NCBI GenBank assembly: GCA_018712465.1
Contig: DVGY01000078.1
Location: 1-36,816 of the forward strand
Direction: 5' to 3'
Length of the DNA: 36,816 bases
From: Candidatus Egerieicola pullicola
Lineage (GTDB): Bacteria > Bacillota > Clostridia > Oscillospirales > Ruminococcaceae
The position numbers were made by a program, and so were the translations under genes. Numbering within the stretch: the first letter of the stretch is position 1; the number at the start of each line of letters is the position of its first letter. Shown in pieces: positions 23,670-31,539 of this stretch. The notes under the pieces are model-generated. The model worked only from the letters and a program-made list of their open reading frames with translations. It ran no database searches and was not told the origin of the DNA.

Positions 23670-25079
23670 TTACTTTTCTTCGGGATGATATTTCAGCTTG
23701 CGTCCCGCCAATTTCTTAGCGGCGAACCCTTCAATGTTGACCTGTCTTGCCCGGGCAATTCCCAAGCTTTCTTCCGGTACTTCATCGGTAATGGTGCTGC
23801 CGGCGCCGATATAGGCGTTGTCTCCAACAGTGACTGGTGCCACCAAGTTGGTGTTGCAGCCGATGAAAGCGCCGTTGCCAATGGTGCAGCGGTTTTTATG
23901 AATCCCATCGTAGTTGACGGTGACGCAGCCGCAGCCAAAGTTGACGTTCTGCCCAACGTCAGAATCTCCCACATAGGTCAGGTGGGAAATGCCGGTGCCT
24001 TCTCCTACCACCGAGTTCTTCACTTCCACAAAATCGCCGATGTGGACGAAGGACTTGATTTCGCTGTTGGGGCGGATGTGGCAGAAGGGGCCAATGCCAA
24101 CGTCGCTGTGAATTACCGAGTTGTAGCACTGGCTGGCGTTAAACGTGACCCGATCCCCCAGCGTGGAATTTTGAATCAAGCTGTTGGGACCGATTACACA
24201 ATGCTTGCCGATAACCACATTTTCTTTTAGGATGGTGCCGGGCAGTAGAACGGTATCCGGTCCTACCTTAGCATCGGGACTAACTAGAATGCCGTCGGTG
24301 CAGGGGATCTCCACTCCTTCGTCAAACAGCCGGTCCAGCACCTTTTGACGCATTTTTTCACTGAGCTGATTGAGATCCTTTCGGGAATTGGCGCCCAAAA
24401 TAATATCCGGAGTGCAGGCGGTGTAGCCTCCTACATACCAGCCTTGTTTTAAGGCCAGATCCACGGTGTCAGTGAGGTAGTACTCCTGCTGAGCGTTGGC
24501 GTTGGTGAGCTGATCCAGCATCTGCAGCAGCGCATCTACGTTAAACCAGTAGGTGCCGGAGTTGATCTCCTGAATCTGCAGCTGGGCCACCGTGGCGTCT
24601 TTCTGTTCCACAATCCGGGAAATGCCGGCGGCATTTCGGACAATCCGTCCGTAGCCGGAAGGGTTTTCCACCTGAGCTGTGACCACAGTCACCGCATTGC
24701 CTTCACTCTTGTGCTGCTCCAGGGCATGGCGAATGGTGTTGGCGGTCATAAAAGGGGTGTCCCCGCAGATCACCAAAACATTGCCGCCCTTGTGTTCTTC
24801 CAAAAAAGAGCGGGCCATCATCACTGCGTGGCCGGTTCCCTTCTGCTCGGTCTGGTGGGCGTAGCAGATATTGCCCAGAGTATCTAGATACTCCTCTACC
24901 TGCTGAGACATAAACCCGGTGACAGCGCAGAGATCCTCCACACCTGCTTTCCGGACTGCCTCCACCACATACCCAACCATGGGTTTGAAGAGAATTTCCG
25001 CCAGGACCTTGGGCTTTTCGGATTTCATCCGAGTGCCCTTTCCTGCTGCAAGGATAATGGCGCAGCAATCGTTTTTCAT
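23670..25079 (-). CDS. glmU: Bifunctional GlmU: glucosamine-1-phosphate acetyltransferase / UDP-GlcNAc pyrophosphorylase
   Basis: 469 residues. Makes UDP-GlcNAc for peptidoglycan and wall polymers. The N-terminal nucleotidyltransferase has LAAGKGTRMKSEKPKVL and GDTPFM; the C-terminal left-handed beta helix has hexapeptide repeats (VVIGKHCVIGPNSLI, FVHIGDFVEVKNS, GNGAFIGCNTNLVAPVTVGDNAYIGAGSTI) for acetylation and trimerisation. I chose the ATG at 25077-25079: AAGGAG sits 8 nt upstream. A GTG three codons earlier would touch the ribosome site. First gene of the glmU-prs operon. Confidence 0.97.
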   Translation of the reverse strand: MKNDCCAIILAAGKGTRMKSEKPKVLAEILFKPMVGYVVEAVRKAGVEDLCAVTGFMSQQVEEYLDTLGNICYAHQTEQKGTGHAVMMARSFLEEHKGGNVLVICGDTPFMTANTIRHALEQHKSEGNAVTVVTAQVENPSGYGRIVRNAAGISRIVEQKDATVAQLQIQEINSGTYWFNVDALLQMLDQLTNANAQQEYYLTDTVDLALKQGWYVGGYTACTPDIILGANSRKDLNQLSEKMRQKVLDRLFDEGVEIPCTDGILVSPDAKVGPDTVLLPGTILKENVVIGKHCVIGPNSLIQNSTLGDRVTFNASQCYNSVIHSDVGIGPFCHIRPNSEIKSFVHIGDFVEVKNSVVGEGTGISHLTYVGDSDVGQNVNFGCGCVTVNYDGIHKNRCTIGNGAFIGCNTNLVAPVTVGDNAYIGAGSTITDEVPEESLGIARARQVNIEGFAAKKLAGRKLKYHPEEK

Positions 25080-25156
25080 ATTCTGCACTCCTTGAAGTTA
25101 AAAAAAGAAACGAATCCGATGAAAAGACAGAGTGATCCCCCCGTCCTTACAAGAAT

Positions 25157-25185
25157 ATTATGACAACATTTCCCCGTTTTTGCAA
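25157..25185 (-). promoter_or_regulatory. glmU-prs promoter
   Basis: Minus strand TTGCAA (25180-25185), 17 nt, CATAAT (25157-25162), about 78 nt before the glmU start. Confidence 0.65.
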
Positions 25186-25254
25186 GCCTTTCATAAAAAC
25201 TGACCGCAAAGTTTGTGACAACCATGAATTTTCTGATTTTTTTTCTTAAAAATA

Positions 25255-25283
25255 TGGAAATTTGCCAGATGATTTGGTATAAT
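25255..25283 (+). promoter_or_regulatory. ppdK promoter
   Basis: Consensus TATAAT (25278-25283) with an extended -10 TGG upstream and a weak -35 (TGGAAA, 25255-25260) at 17 nt. It implies a leader of about 155 nt. Confidence 0.7.
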
Positions 25284-25292
25284 ATATGGGCA

Positions 25293-25391
25293 AAGCCTGT
25301 ATGGATTTTCAAAGTCCCAGGCGGCTGCTTTCCAAAAGGGAAAAATTGCGGCTGTCCCATCGGAACGGTCGGAAGGTGATGGGACAGGCTT
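25293..25391 (+). promoter_or_regulatory. Structured 5' leader of ppdK with alternative pairings
   Basis: Perfect hairpin CTGTCCCATC (25352-25361) / GATGGGACAG (25378-25387). The same 3' segment can pair instead through TGGGAC with GTCCCA at 25314-25319, or through ACAGGCTT (25384-25391) with AAGCCTGT at 25293-25300. GGTGA/TCACC (25391-25395) is a further alternative. I do not recognise a known riboswitch class. Confidence 0.45.
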
Positions 25392-25447
25392 CACCGTATT
25401 TCTCCTTTTGAAAGGCAAACAAATACTATTCTATGGAGGTATTTATT

Positions 25448-28081
25448 GTGAGCAAGAAGTATGTGTACCTGTTTACTGAAGGTAACGCAAACATGAGAGA
25501 ACTGCTCGGCGGCAAAGGCGCAAACCTGGCCGAGATGACCAACATCGGTCTGCCGGTTCCTCAGGGCTTTACCATCACCACTGAGGCCTGCACCCAGTAC
25601 TATGAAGATGGCAAGGTCATCAATCCTGAAATTCAGGCTCAGATCATGGAGTACATCTCCAAGATGGAAGAGATTACCGGCAAAAAATTCGGCGATAAGG
25701 AAAACCCGCTGCTGGTTTCCGTTCGTTCCGGCGCCCGTGCTTCCATGCCCGGCATGATGGACACCATCCTGAACTTGGGCTTGAACGAAGACGTGGTGGA
25801 AGTGCTGTCTGAAAAGTCCGGCAACCCCCGCTGGGCTTGGGACTGCTATCGTCGGTTCATCCAGATGTACTCCGACGTGGTTATGGAAGTCGGTAAGAAG
25901 TACTTCGAACAGCTCATCGACGAGATGAAGGCCAAGAAGGGCGTCACTCAGGACGTAGAGCTCACCGCTGACGATCTGAAGGAACTGGCTGGTCAGTTCA
26001 AAGCCGAGTACAAAGAAAAAATCGGCACTGACTTCCCCAGCGATCCCAAAGAACAGCTCATGGGCGCTATCAAGGCTGTGTTCCGCAGCTGGGACAACCC
26101 CCGCGCCAACGTGTACCGTCGTGACAACGATATTCCTTATTCCTGGGGTACCGCTGTTAACGTACAGAGCATGGCTTTCGGTAACATGGGCGATGACTGC
26201 GGCACCGGTGTTGCTTTCACTCGTGACCCTGCTACCGGCGCAAAGGGCCTGTTCGGTGAATTCTTGACCAATGCTCAGGGCGAAGACGTGGTTGCTGGTG
26301 TTCGCACCCCCATGAAGATCTCTGAAATGGAAGAGAAATTCCCCGAAGCTTTTGCTCAGTTCAAAGATGTTTGCAAGATCCTGGAAGATCACTACCGCGA
26401 CATGCAGGACATGGAGTTCACCGTGGAACACGGCAAACTGTTCATGCTCCAGACCCGTAACGGTAAGAGAACTGCTCAGGCTGCGCTGAAGATCGCCTGC
26501 GATCTGGTGGACGAAGGCATGCGCACCGAAGAAGAAGCTGTTCTGATGATCGACCCCAGAAACCTGGACACCCTGCTGCACCCGCAGTTCGACGCTGCTG
26601 CTCTGAAGGCTGCTACCCCCATGGGCAAGGGCCTGGGCGCTTCTCCTGGTGCTGCTTGCGGTAAGATCGTCTTCACTGCAGAAGATGCTGAAGAATGGAA
26701 CGCTAGAGGCGAAAAGGTAGTTCTGGTTCGTCTGGAAACCTCTCCTGAAGACATCACCGGTATGAAAGCTTCTCAGGGCATTCTGACCGTTCGTGGTGGT
26801 ATGACCTCTCACGCTGCCGTTGTGGCTCGTGGTATGGGCACCTGCTGCGTATCCGGCTGCTCTGAAATCACCATGGATGAAGAAAACAAGAAGTTCACCC
26901 TGGGTGGCAAGGAATTCCACGAAGGCGACTATATCTCCATCGATGGTTCCACCGGTAACATCTACGACGGCATCATCCCCACTGTGGACGCCACCATCGC
27001 TGGCGAACTGGGCCGCGTAATGGGCTGGGCTGACAAGTATCGTCGTCTGAAAGTCCGCACCAATGCCGACACCCCCACCGACGCTAAGAAGGCTCGTGAG
27101 CTGGGTGCCGAAGGTATCGGTCTGTGCCGTACCGAGCACATGTTCTTTGAAGGCGACCGGATCGACGCATTCCGCGAAATGATCTGCGCCGACACCGTGG
27201 AAGAACGGGAAGCTGCTCTGGATAAGATCCTCCCCGTTCAGCAGAGCGACTTCGAAAAGCTGTACGAAGCTCTGGAAGGCAACCCGGTAACCATCCGGTT
27301 CCTGGATCCCCCGCTCCACGAGTTCGTACCCACCACCGAAGAAGACATCCAGAAGCTGGCTGACGCTCAGGGCAAGACCGTGGAACAGATCAAGGCTATC
27401 ATTGATTCTCTCCACGAGTTCAACCCCATGATGGGTCACCGTGGCTGCCGTCTGGCGGTTACCTATCCGGAAATCGCTGTGATGCAGACCAAGGCTGTTA
27501 TCCGCGCTGCGTTGAACGTGAAGAAGGCTCATCCCGATTGGAATGTTGCTCCCGAAATCATGATTCCGCTGGTAGGCGATGTGAAGGAACTGAAGTACGT
27601 CAAGAACGTTGTGGTTAAGACCGCCGACGAAGAAATCGCCGCTGCCGGTATCGATCTGAAGTACGAAGTTGGTACTATGATCGAAATCCCCAGAGCTGCT
27701 TTGACTGCGGACGAGATTGCGAAGGAAGCTGAATTCTTCTGCTTCGGCACCAACGACCTGACTCAGATGACCTACGGCTTCTCTCGTGACGACGCTGGTA
27801 AGTTCCTGAACGCTTACTACGATGCCAAGATCTTCGAAAACGATCCCTTCGCCAAACTGGACCAGGTTGGCGTTGGCAAGCTGATGAAGATGGCAATCCA
27901 GCTGGGCAAGTCCACCCGTCCCGACCTCCACGTAGGTATCTGCGGCGAGCACGGCGGCGACCCCTCCAGCGTGGAGTTCTGCCACTCCATCGGTCTGGAC
28001 TATGTGTCCTGCTCTCCCTTCCGTGTGCCGATTGCTCGTCTGGCTGCTGCTCAGGCTGCCATCAAAGAGCGTCAGGCTTAA
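25448..28081 (+). CDS. ppdK: Pyruvate, phosphate dikinase
   Basis: 877 residues. Interconverts pyruvate, ATP and Pi with PEP, AMP and PPi; in many anaerobes it runs in glycolysis or PEP supply. An N-terminal ATP-grasp domain (KGANLAEM, RSGARASMPGMMDTILNLG), the swivelling phosphohistidine domain with GGMTSHAAVVARGMG, and the C-terminal PEP/pyruvate barrel (GIGLCRTEHMFF, MTYGFSRDD, GICGEHGGD) are all complete. From the GTG at 25448 the catalytic His is residue 455, matching the numbering of the Clostridium symbiosum enzyme; GGAGG lies 7 nt upstream. Codon choice is far more biased (CTG, ATC, AAC, CGT) than in neighbours, suggesting very high expression. Confidence 0.98.
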   Translation: MSKKYVYLFTEGNANMRELLGGKGANLAEMTNIGLPVPQGFTITTEACTQYYEDGKVINPEIQAQIMEYISKMEEITGKKFGDKENPLLVSVRSGARASMPGMMDTILNLGLNEDVVEVLSEKSGNPRWAWDCYRRFIQMYSDVVMEVGKKYFEQLIDEMKAKKGVTQDVELTADDLKELAGQFKAEYKEKIGTDFPSDPKEQLMGAIKAVFRSWDNPRANVYRRDNDIPYSWGTAVNVQSMAFGNMGDDCGTGVAFTRDPATGAKGLFGEFLTNAQGEDVVAGVRTPMKISEMEEKFPEAFAQFKDVCKILEDHYRDMQDMEFTVEHGKLFMLQTRNGKRTAQAALKIACDLVDEGMRTEEEAVLMIDPRNLDTLLHPQFDAAALKAATPMGKGLGASPGAACGKIVFTAEDAEEWNARGEKVVLVRLETSPEDITGMKASQGILTVRGGMTSHAAVVARGMGTCCVSGCSEITMDEENKKFTLGGKEFHEGDYISIDGSTGNIYDGIIPTVDATIAGELGRVMGWADKYRRLKVRTNADTPTDAKKARELGAEGIGLCRTEHMFFEGDRIDAFREMICADTVEEREAALDKILPVQQSDFEKLYEALEGNPVTIRFLDPPLHEFVPTTEEDIQKLADAQGKTVEQIKAIIDSLHEFNPMMGHRGCRLAVTYPEIAVMQTKAVIRAALNVKKAHPDWNVAPEIMIPLVGDVKELKYVKNVVVKTADEEIAAAGIDLKYEVGTMIEIPRAALTADEIAKEAEFFCFGTNDLTQMTYGFSRDDAGKFLNAYYDAKIFENDPFAKLDQVGVGKLMKMAIQLGKSTRPDLHVGICGEHGGDPSSVEFCHSIGLDYVSCSPFRVPIARLAAAQAAIKERQA

Positions 28082-28120
28082 TGGTTGGTTGACCGTTTAA
28101 ACTAAAATTGGATATCCGAT

Positions 28121-28165
28121 AAAATCGGCCCTGTTGTCTTAGGATGACAGGGCTGATTTATTTTA
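28121..28165 (+). terminator. Terminator after ppdK
   Basis: AAATCGGCCCTGT pairs with ACAGGGCTGATTT around a small internal bulge and loop and is followed by ATTTTAT, 40 nt after the ppdK stop. Confidence 0.8.
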
Positions 28166-28169
28166 TAAA

Positions 28170-28203
28170 AAACCGGCCTCTGCACCATGCAAAAGGCCGG
28201 TTT
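28170..28203 (-). terminator. Terminator after the nucleoside phosphorylase gene
   Basis: AAACCGGCCT / AGGCCGGTTT, a perfect 10-bp stem, followed on the minus strand by TTTTTTATAAAA. It ends the minus-strand pair and backs the ppdK terminator. Confidence 0.85.
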
Positions 28204-28217
28204 CGTTGAAACGAAAA

Positions 28218-29039
28218 TTAAGTTTTAAGATTCATATCGTAAAGCAGCTCACGCAACAATTTGGTGAGCATAGGGCGGCTCTGTTCTGCCGCCTGGTTTA
28301 CCTCTTCTCCACTGAGAGGATTGCCGGAAACTCCGGCCGCTAAATTAGACAGGAAGGATAACCCCAGCACTTCTATGCCGCAATGAACGGCGGCAATGGT
28401 TTCCGGCACCAGGGACATGGCTACGGCGTCCGCTCCTAGGGTGCGGAAGGCTCGGATTTCTGCCGGAGTTTCAAAGCTGGGACCGGTGCAACCTAAATAA
28501 ACCCCTTCCCGCAGAGAAATCCCAATACGCTGAGCGCAGTTCCGGGCTAATTGTTGCAATCGGGGAGAATAGGCCCGGGTCATGTCGGGAAACCGTTCTC
28601 CCAAGGCATTGTCGTTGGGTCCGATGAGCGGATTGGTTCCCATTAGGTTGATGTGATCGGTAATCAGCATCACTTCCCCAGGGTGAAACGCCAAGTTAAT
28701 GGCGCCTGCCGCATTGGTGAGGATCACCTGCCGGATGCCGAAGGCCTGCATTACCCGAATGGGCAGCACTACCTGTTCCATGGTGTAGCCTTCATAATAG
28801 TGGAGCCGTCCTTGGAGACAGAGAACCGGTACTCCCTTTACCGTTCCGGCTAAAAACCGTCCGGGATGACCGGGAGCAGTGGAGCGGGGAAACTCTTCCA
28901 GTTCGTCAAAGGGAACCACTTCCCGACGCTCTAACTGGTCACCAAAGGGGGCAAAGCCGCTGCCCAACACAATAGCGGTGGTGGGACGAAGAGTAAATTT
29001 TTCTTTCAGCCGTTGTGCGTAAAAATCGGGAGTTTTCAT
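28218..29039 (-). CDS. Purine nucleoside phosphorylase (trimeric PNP/MTAP family)
   Basis: 273 residues. Splits purine nucleosides with phosphate to base and (deoxy)ribose 1-phosphate. Seen: phosphate-binding IVLGSGF (GSG 26-28), GHPGRF and LQGRLHYYEGY, the base-site Glu in PSFETPAEIRA (E194), and Asn in FLSNLAAG (N232), as in inosine/guanosine-specific PNPs. It overlaps the upstream deaminase gene by ATGA, so the two are coupled. That partner deaminates adenosine compounds, so the phosphorylase may act on inosine and perhaps 5'-methylthioinosine; the sequence alone does not decide. Confidence 0.93.
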   Translation of the reverse strand: MKTPDFYAQRLKEKFTLRPTTAIVLGSGFAPFGDQLERREVVPFDELEEFPRSTAPGHPGRFLAGTVKGVPVLCLQGRLHYYEGYTMEQVVLPIRVMQAFGIRQVILTNAAGAINLAFHPGEVMLITDHINLMGTNPLIGPNDNALGERFPDMTRAYSPRLQQLARNCAQRIGISLREGVYLGCTGPSFETPAEIRAFRTLGADAVAMSLVPETIAAVHCGIEVLGLSFLSNLAAGVSGNPLSGEEVNQAAEQSRPMLTKLLRELLYDMNLKT

Positions 29040-30334
29040 TCCTGGTTCACCTCCCCAATGATTCGGTGGGTCCGCCGAGACACTTCATATTTTACCCGTT
29101 CCAAGTCGATGGTGGGATATTCTCCATTTTGGTACAATACCTTGCCGTCCACCATGGTGAGCAAAGTGTCAAAGCCATTGACGGCATAAATCAAATTGTT
29201 CAGCGGGTCGGTGGCTGGGGACAGATGAGGGCCGGACAGATCCAGCACCGTTAAGTCAGCTCGGCAGCCAGGTTGGATTTTGCCGCAGTCGGTGCGTCCT
29301 TGAGAAGCATATCCTTGGATGGTAGCCATTTCCAGCACCTGTCGGGGAGTTACCACAGTGGGATCGTGGGAAATGCCTTTGGGCAGCAGAGCAGCCAAAT
29401 ACAGCTCCTTCCAAAGATTCAGGTTGTTGTTGGAGGCAGCAGAGTCGGTGCCGATGGTGATTTTTACTCCGTGCTCCATGAGTTTGGGCAGATTACAAAC
29501 CCCGCTGCCCAATTTTAAATTGCTGGCAGGACAGGTAGCTACGGTGACTCCCTTTTGGGCCAAAAGCTCCATGTCGCTGTCCTCCACCCATACGCAGTGG
29601 GCGGCTATGGTAGGTTGATCCAACACGCCTGCTTTTGCAAACACCTGGGTGGGGGTGAGACCGCCATGACGCTGTTTGCATTCTTCGTGTTCTTTCTTGG
29701 TTTCGGACAGGTGGATCTGCACACGAAGGTTGTGTTCCTTGGCTGCCTGGGCAAATTGTTCCATGATGGAAACCTGGTTGGTATATTCGGCGTGAAGACT
29801 CATGTCCACCAGAAACCGCCCGTCAAAAGCACCGTGGTAGTCTCGAAAGATGGCTTCGCTTTCCTGAAAACTGGGAAGGTCATGGATGTCTCCATCTGCA
29901 AAGCTGACGATGGAGCGGCTGAAATTGCACTTAATGCCGCTGTCTCCCACAGCTTTGGCTACATTTTCGGAAAAGAAATACATATCGGAAAAAGAGGTGG
30001 TGCCGGTGCGCAGCATCTCCGCAATGCTCAGCAGTACAGCGTAGTAGGCGTCTTCCCCTTGGATTCGATCTTCAAAGGGAAAAACTTTTTCGTTGAGCCA
30101 CCGATCCAGAGGCAGGTTTTCCGCATACCCCCGCAGCAGGGTCATGGGAGAGTGGGAGTGGGTGTTGACCAAGCCGGGAAGAAGCAGCTTGTCCGTTCCA
30201 TGATACACCGTGCCGTAATCTTCAGAGGGCTTTTCTTCCCCCACATAGCAGATGGTGTGGTCTTTCACAGCTACATATTGGTGTTCCCGCAGAGTAAAGT
30301 CGGGAGCTAAGATGGTAATATCGGAAAATAACAT
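29036..30334 (-). CDS. mtaD: Amidohydrolase: methylthioadenosine/S-adenosylhomocysteine deaminase family
   Basis: 432 residues. Metal-dependent hydrolase of the SAH/MTA/adenosine deaminase group. It has the metal motif NTHSHSPMTLLRGY (His59 and His61), a signature HLSETKKE, AAHCVWV and the catalytic Asp in GTDSAASNNNLNLW. The product would be the inosyl analogue, consistent with the phosphorylase coded next in an ATGA overlap. I chose the ATG at 30332-30334 with AAGGAG 8 nt upstream; the 28-codon extension crosses the promoter. Exact substrate (MTA, SAH or adenosine) is inferred from family. Confidence 0.9.
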   Translation of the reverse strand: MLFSDITILAPDFTLREHQYVAVKDHTICYVGEEKPSEDYGTVYHGTDKLLLPGLVNTHSHSPMTLLRGYAENLPLDRWLNEKVFPFEDRIQGEDAYYAVLLSIAEMLRTGTTSFSDMYFFSENVAKAVGDSGIKCNFSRSIVSFADGDIHDLPSFQESEAIFRDYHGAFDGRFLVDMSLHAEYTNQVSIMEQFAQAAKEHNLRVQIHLSETKKEHEECKQRHGGLTPTQVFAKAGVLDQPTIAAHCVWVEDSDMELLAQKGVTVATCPASNLKLGSGVCNLPKLMEHGVKITIGTDSAASNNNLNLWKELYLAALLPKGISHDPTVVTPRQVLEMATIQGYASQGRTDCGKIQPGCRADLTVLDLSGPHLSPATDPLNNLIYAVNGFDTLLTMVDGKVLYQNGEYPTIDLERVKYEVSRRTHRIIGEVNQE

Positions 30335-30373
30335 GACAGTTCTCCTTAAATTGAAATCCGGTTGTTTGCTTTT

Positions 30374-30402
30374 ATTATAGCAAATTTTGTTTCCGGGGTA
30401 AA
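30374..30402 (-). promoter_or_regulatory. Promoter of the deaminase-phosphorylase operon
   Basis: Minus strand TTTACC (30397-30402), 17 nt, TATAAT (30374-30379), about 40 nt before the deaminase start. The -35 abuts the T run of the small-RNA terminator upstream. Confidence 0.65.
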
Positions 30403-30478
30403 TAAAAAGAATCCCCAAAGCAAAATCACTGGCTTTGAGGATCCTTTAAGCGGTGGGTGAGAAGAATGATTACCGCTT
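30403..30478 (-). ncRNA. Candidate small RNA, about 76 nt
   Basis: No gene lies upstream on this strand, yet there is a promoter (next entry) and a terminator. The RNA would start AAGCGGTAATC. Stem 1 is AAGCGGT/ACCGCTT with a 17-nt pyrimidine-rich loop containing TTCTTCTCACCC. Stem 2 is AAAGGATCCTCAAAGC/GCTTTGGGGATTCTTT (16 bp, two G-U) and is followed by TTATTT, a typical intrinsic terminator. C-rich single-stranded loops of this sort occur in Firmicutes trans-acting RNAs that cover ribosome sites. It could instead be an attenuator leader of the deaminase operon. I recognise no known RNA family. Confidence 0.5.
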
Positions 30479-30484
30479 AAGAAT

Positions 30485-30513
30485 ATTGTAACAGAGTTTT
30501 TTTCAAAAAACAA
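30485..30513 (-). promoter_or_regulatory. Promoter of the candidate small RNA
   Basis: Minus strand TACAAT (30485-30490) with extended -10 TGT, 17 nt spacer, weak -35 TTGTTT (30508-30513). The predicted start is an A near 30478, exactly at the base of stem 1. Confidence 0.55.
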
Positions 30514-30577
30514 CTGAGAGCAATTTTTTTGCCTTACGATTTTTTCTGCTCTCAAATCAAGTTATATCGGACGTTCA

Positions 30578-30606
30578 TTGACAATTTCCCGGGGGAATGG
30601 TACAAT
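30578..30606 (+). promoter_or_regulatory. Promoter of the DUF1292 gene
   Basis: TTGACA (30578-30583), 17 nt, TACAAT (30601-30606): near-perfect sigma-A promoter. The spacer is AATTTCCCGGGGGAAT-like, resembling a Noc-binding palindrome, and GGAAGGAG follows downstream. Confidence 0.85.
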
Positions 30607-30648
30607 CAAGGTAACAAACGGGAACCATCCCGGGAAGGAGCCGGAGCT

Positions 30649-30951
30649 ATGCTGGAAACCAACAAGCCGGAAGAACTGGAAAACGAAGAAAATTTTGGCT
30701 GTGTGACCTTGACCGATGAAAACGGCCAGGAAGCAGACTTTGAAATTTTGGATTTGATCCTGTACCAGGATGAACAGTATGTGGTGCTGATGCCTTTGGA
30801 TGAAGAGGATGATCAGGTGGTAATCCTCAAACAAGAAGAAGGGGACGAAGAAAATGACTGCTTCGTCAATGTGGAAAGTGAAGAGCTTTTGATGACCATC
30901 TTCAACATCTTTAAAGAGCGGAACCAGGATCTGTTTGATTTTGAGGATTGA
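30649..30951 (+). CDS. DUF1292 protein (YrzB family)
   Basis: 100 residues, very acidic, of the DUF1292 group: FGCVTLTDENGQEADFEILDLILYQDEQYVVLMPLDEEDDQVVILKQEE and VESEELLMTIFNIFKER. Function unknown; relatives are common in Firmicutes, often beside ruvX or alaS, not the case here. I chose the ATG at 30649 with GGAG upstream; an upstream in-frame extension spans the promoter. It has its own promoter and terminator and is divergent from the candidate small RNA and the deaminase. Confidence 0.88.
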   Translation: MLETNKPEELENEENFGCVTLTDENGQEADFEILDLILYQDEQYVVLMPLDEEDDQVVILKQEEGDEENDCFVNVESEELLMTIFNIFKERNQDLFDFED

Positions 30952-30960
30952 TTGGAAAAG

Positions 30961-30995
30961 GCGTGCTGCAACTCACTGCGGCACGTTCTTTTTTT
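30961..30995 (+). terminator. Terminator after the DUF1292 gene
   Basis: CGTGCTGCA pairs with TGCGGCACG (one G-U) and runs into TTCTTTTTTT, 10 nt after the stop. Confidence 0.85.
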
Positions 30996-31036
30996 GCCTG
31001 AATCGGAAAAAATCTCTGGTAAAATGACCTTAAAAA

Positions 31037-31045
31037 TGGTACAAT
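31037..31045 (+). promoter_or_regulatory. Extended -10 promoter of the coiled-coil gene
   Basis: TGGTACAAT: an extended -10 element with no good -35, about 45 nt before the GTG start. Confidence 0.45.
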
Positions 31046-31090
31046 AATTCCAGTGTCCTTCGGGACAGCTGTTGGAAAGGAAGAAAAAAT

Positions 31091-31396
31091 GTGAATGTAC
31101 AGGAATTGTTGAGTTTGCTGGAAAATCCCCTGGTCATCCGCCGTCTGCGGGAAATTTTACAGCAGTCCCCTTCCGGAGACCAGGCCACTATGGTGTTTCA
31201 GACTCCCACTGCCGGAATGGCAGTATCCCACACAGAGGATAGCCAGCAGCTGAAAGCCAAGATTGACCGGCTGTCCAAAGCCTTGGAACAAAGCCGGGAA
31301 GAAATTTTGCGCTTGCAGGAGGAGAACGATACCCTCCGGGGACAGTTGGAACAGGCAAACCACTCCATCCAGGAGTTTTTGCAGAGCAGCTTTTGA
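31091..31396 (+). CDS. Small coiled-coil protein of unknown function
   Basis: 101 residues. Starts VNVQELLSLLENPLVIRRLREIL, a short helical segment, then a flexible stretch, then a clear coiled coil from about 51 to 95 (LKAKIDRLSKALEQSREEILRLQEENDTLRGQLEQANHSI; heptads of Leu and Ile). No known domain. GTG start at 31091 with AAAGGAAG 8 nt upstream. It lies 143 nt before purA, after the DUF1292 terminator. It could be a scaffold or DNA-associated protein; this is not shown. Confidence 0.7.
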   Translation: MNVQELLSLLENPLVIRRLREILQQSPSGDQATMVFQTPTAGMAVSHTEDSQQLKAKIDRLSKALEQSREEILRLQEENDTLRGQLEQANHSIQEFLQSSF

Positions 31397-31420
31397 TGCT
31401 GCACTTTAGTGGGGTAAAGG

Positions 31421-31449
31421 TTGATTTTACCCCTAGGGTATGTTATGAT
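31421..31449 (+). promoter_or_regulatory. purA promoter, overlapped by an inverted repeat
   Basis: TTGATT (31421-31426), 17 nt, TATGAT (31444-31449), about 85 nt before the purA start. The repeat GGGGTAAA/TTTACCCC (31411-31433) covers the -35 and may be a protein site; I see no strong T run, so it is not a good terminator. Confidence 0.65.
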
Positions 31450-31539
31450 AAGAAAGTGGACTTTGCCGCGGCAGAGCCACGCAAAAAACGACCTTACCGG
31501 ATCCGGGCAAGGCGGTGCAATCAGGAAGGAGTTTCTACT

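Noticed and set aside
25391..27985. Minus-strand ORF of 864 codons covering almost all of ppdK
   Set aside because: It is antisense to a complete, strongly conserved gene with high codon bias, which leaves few stops on the other strand. Its translation is His/Val-rich and resembles no family.
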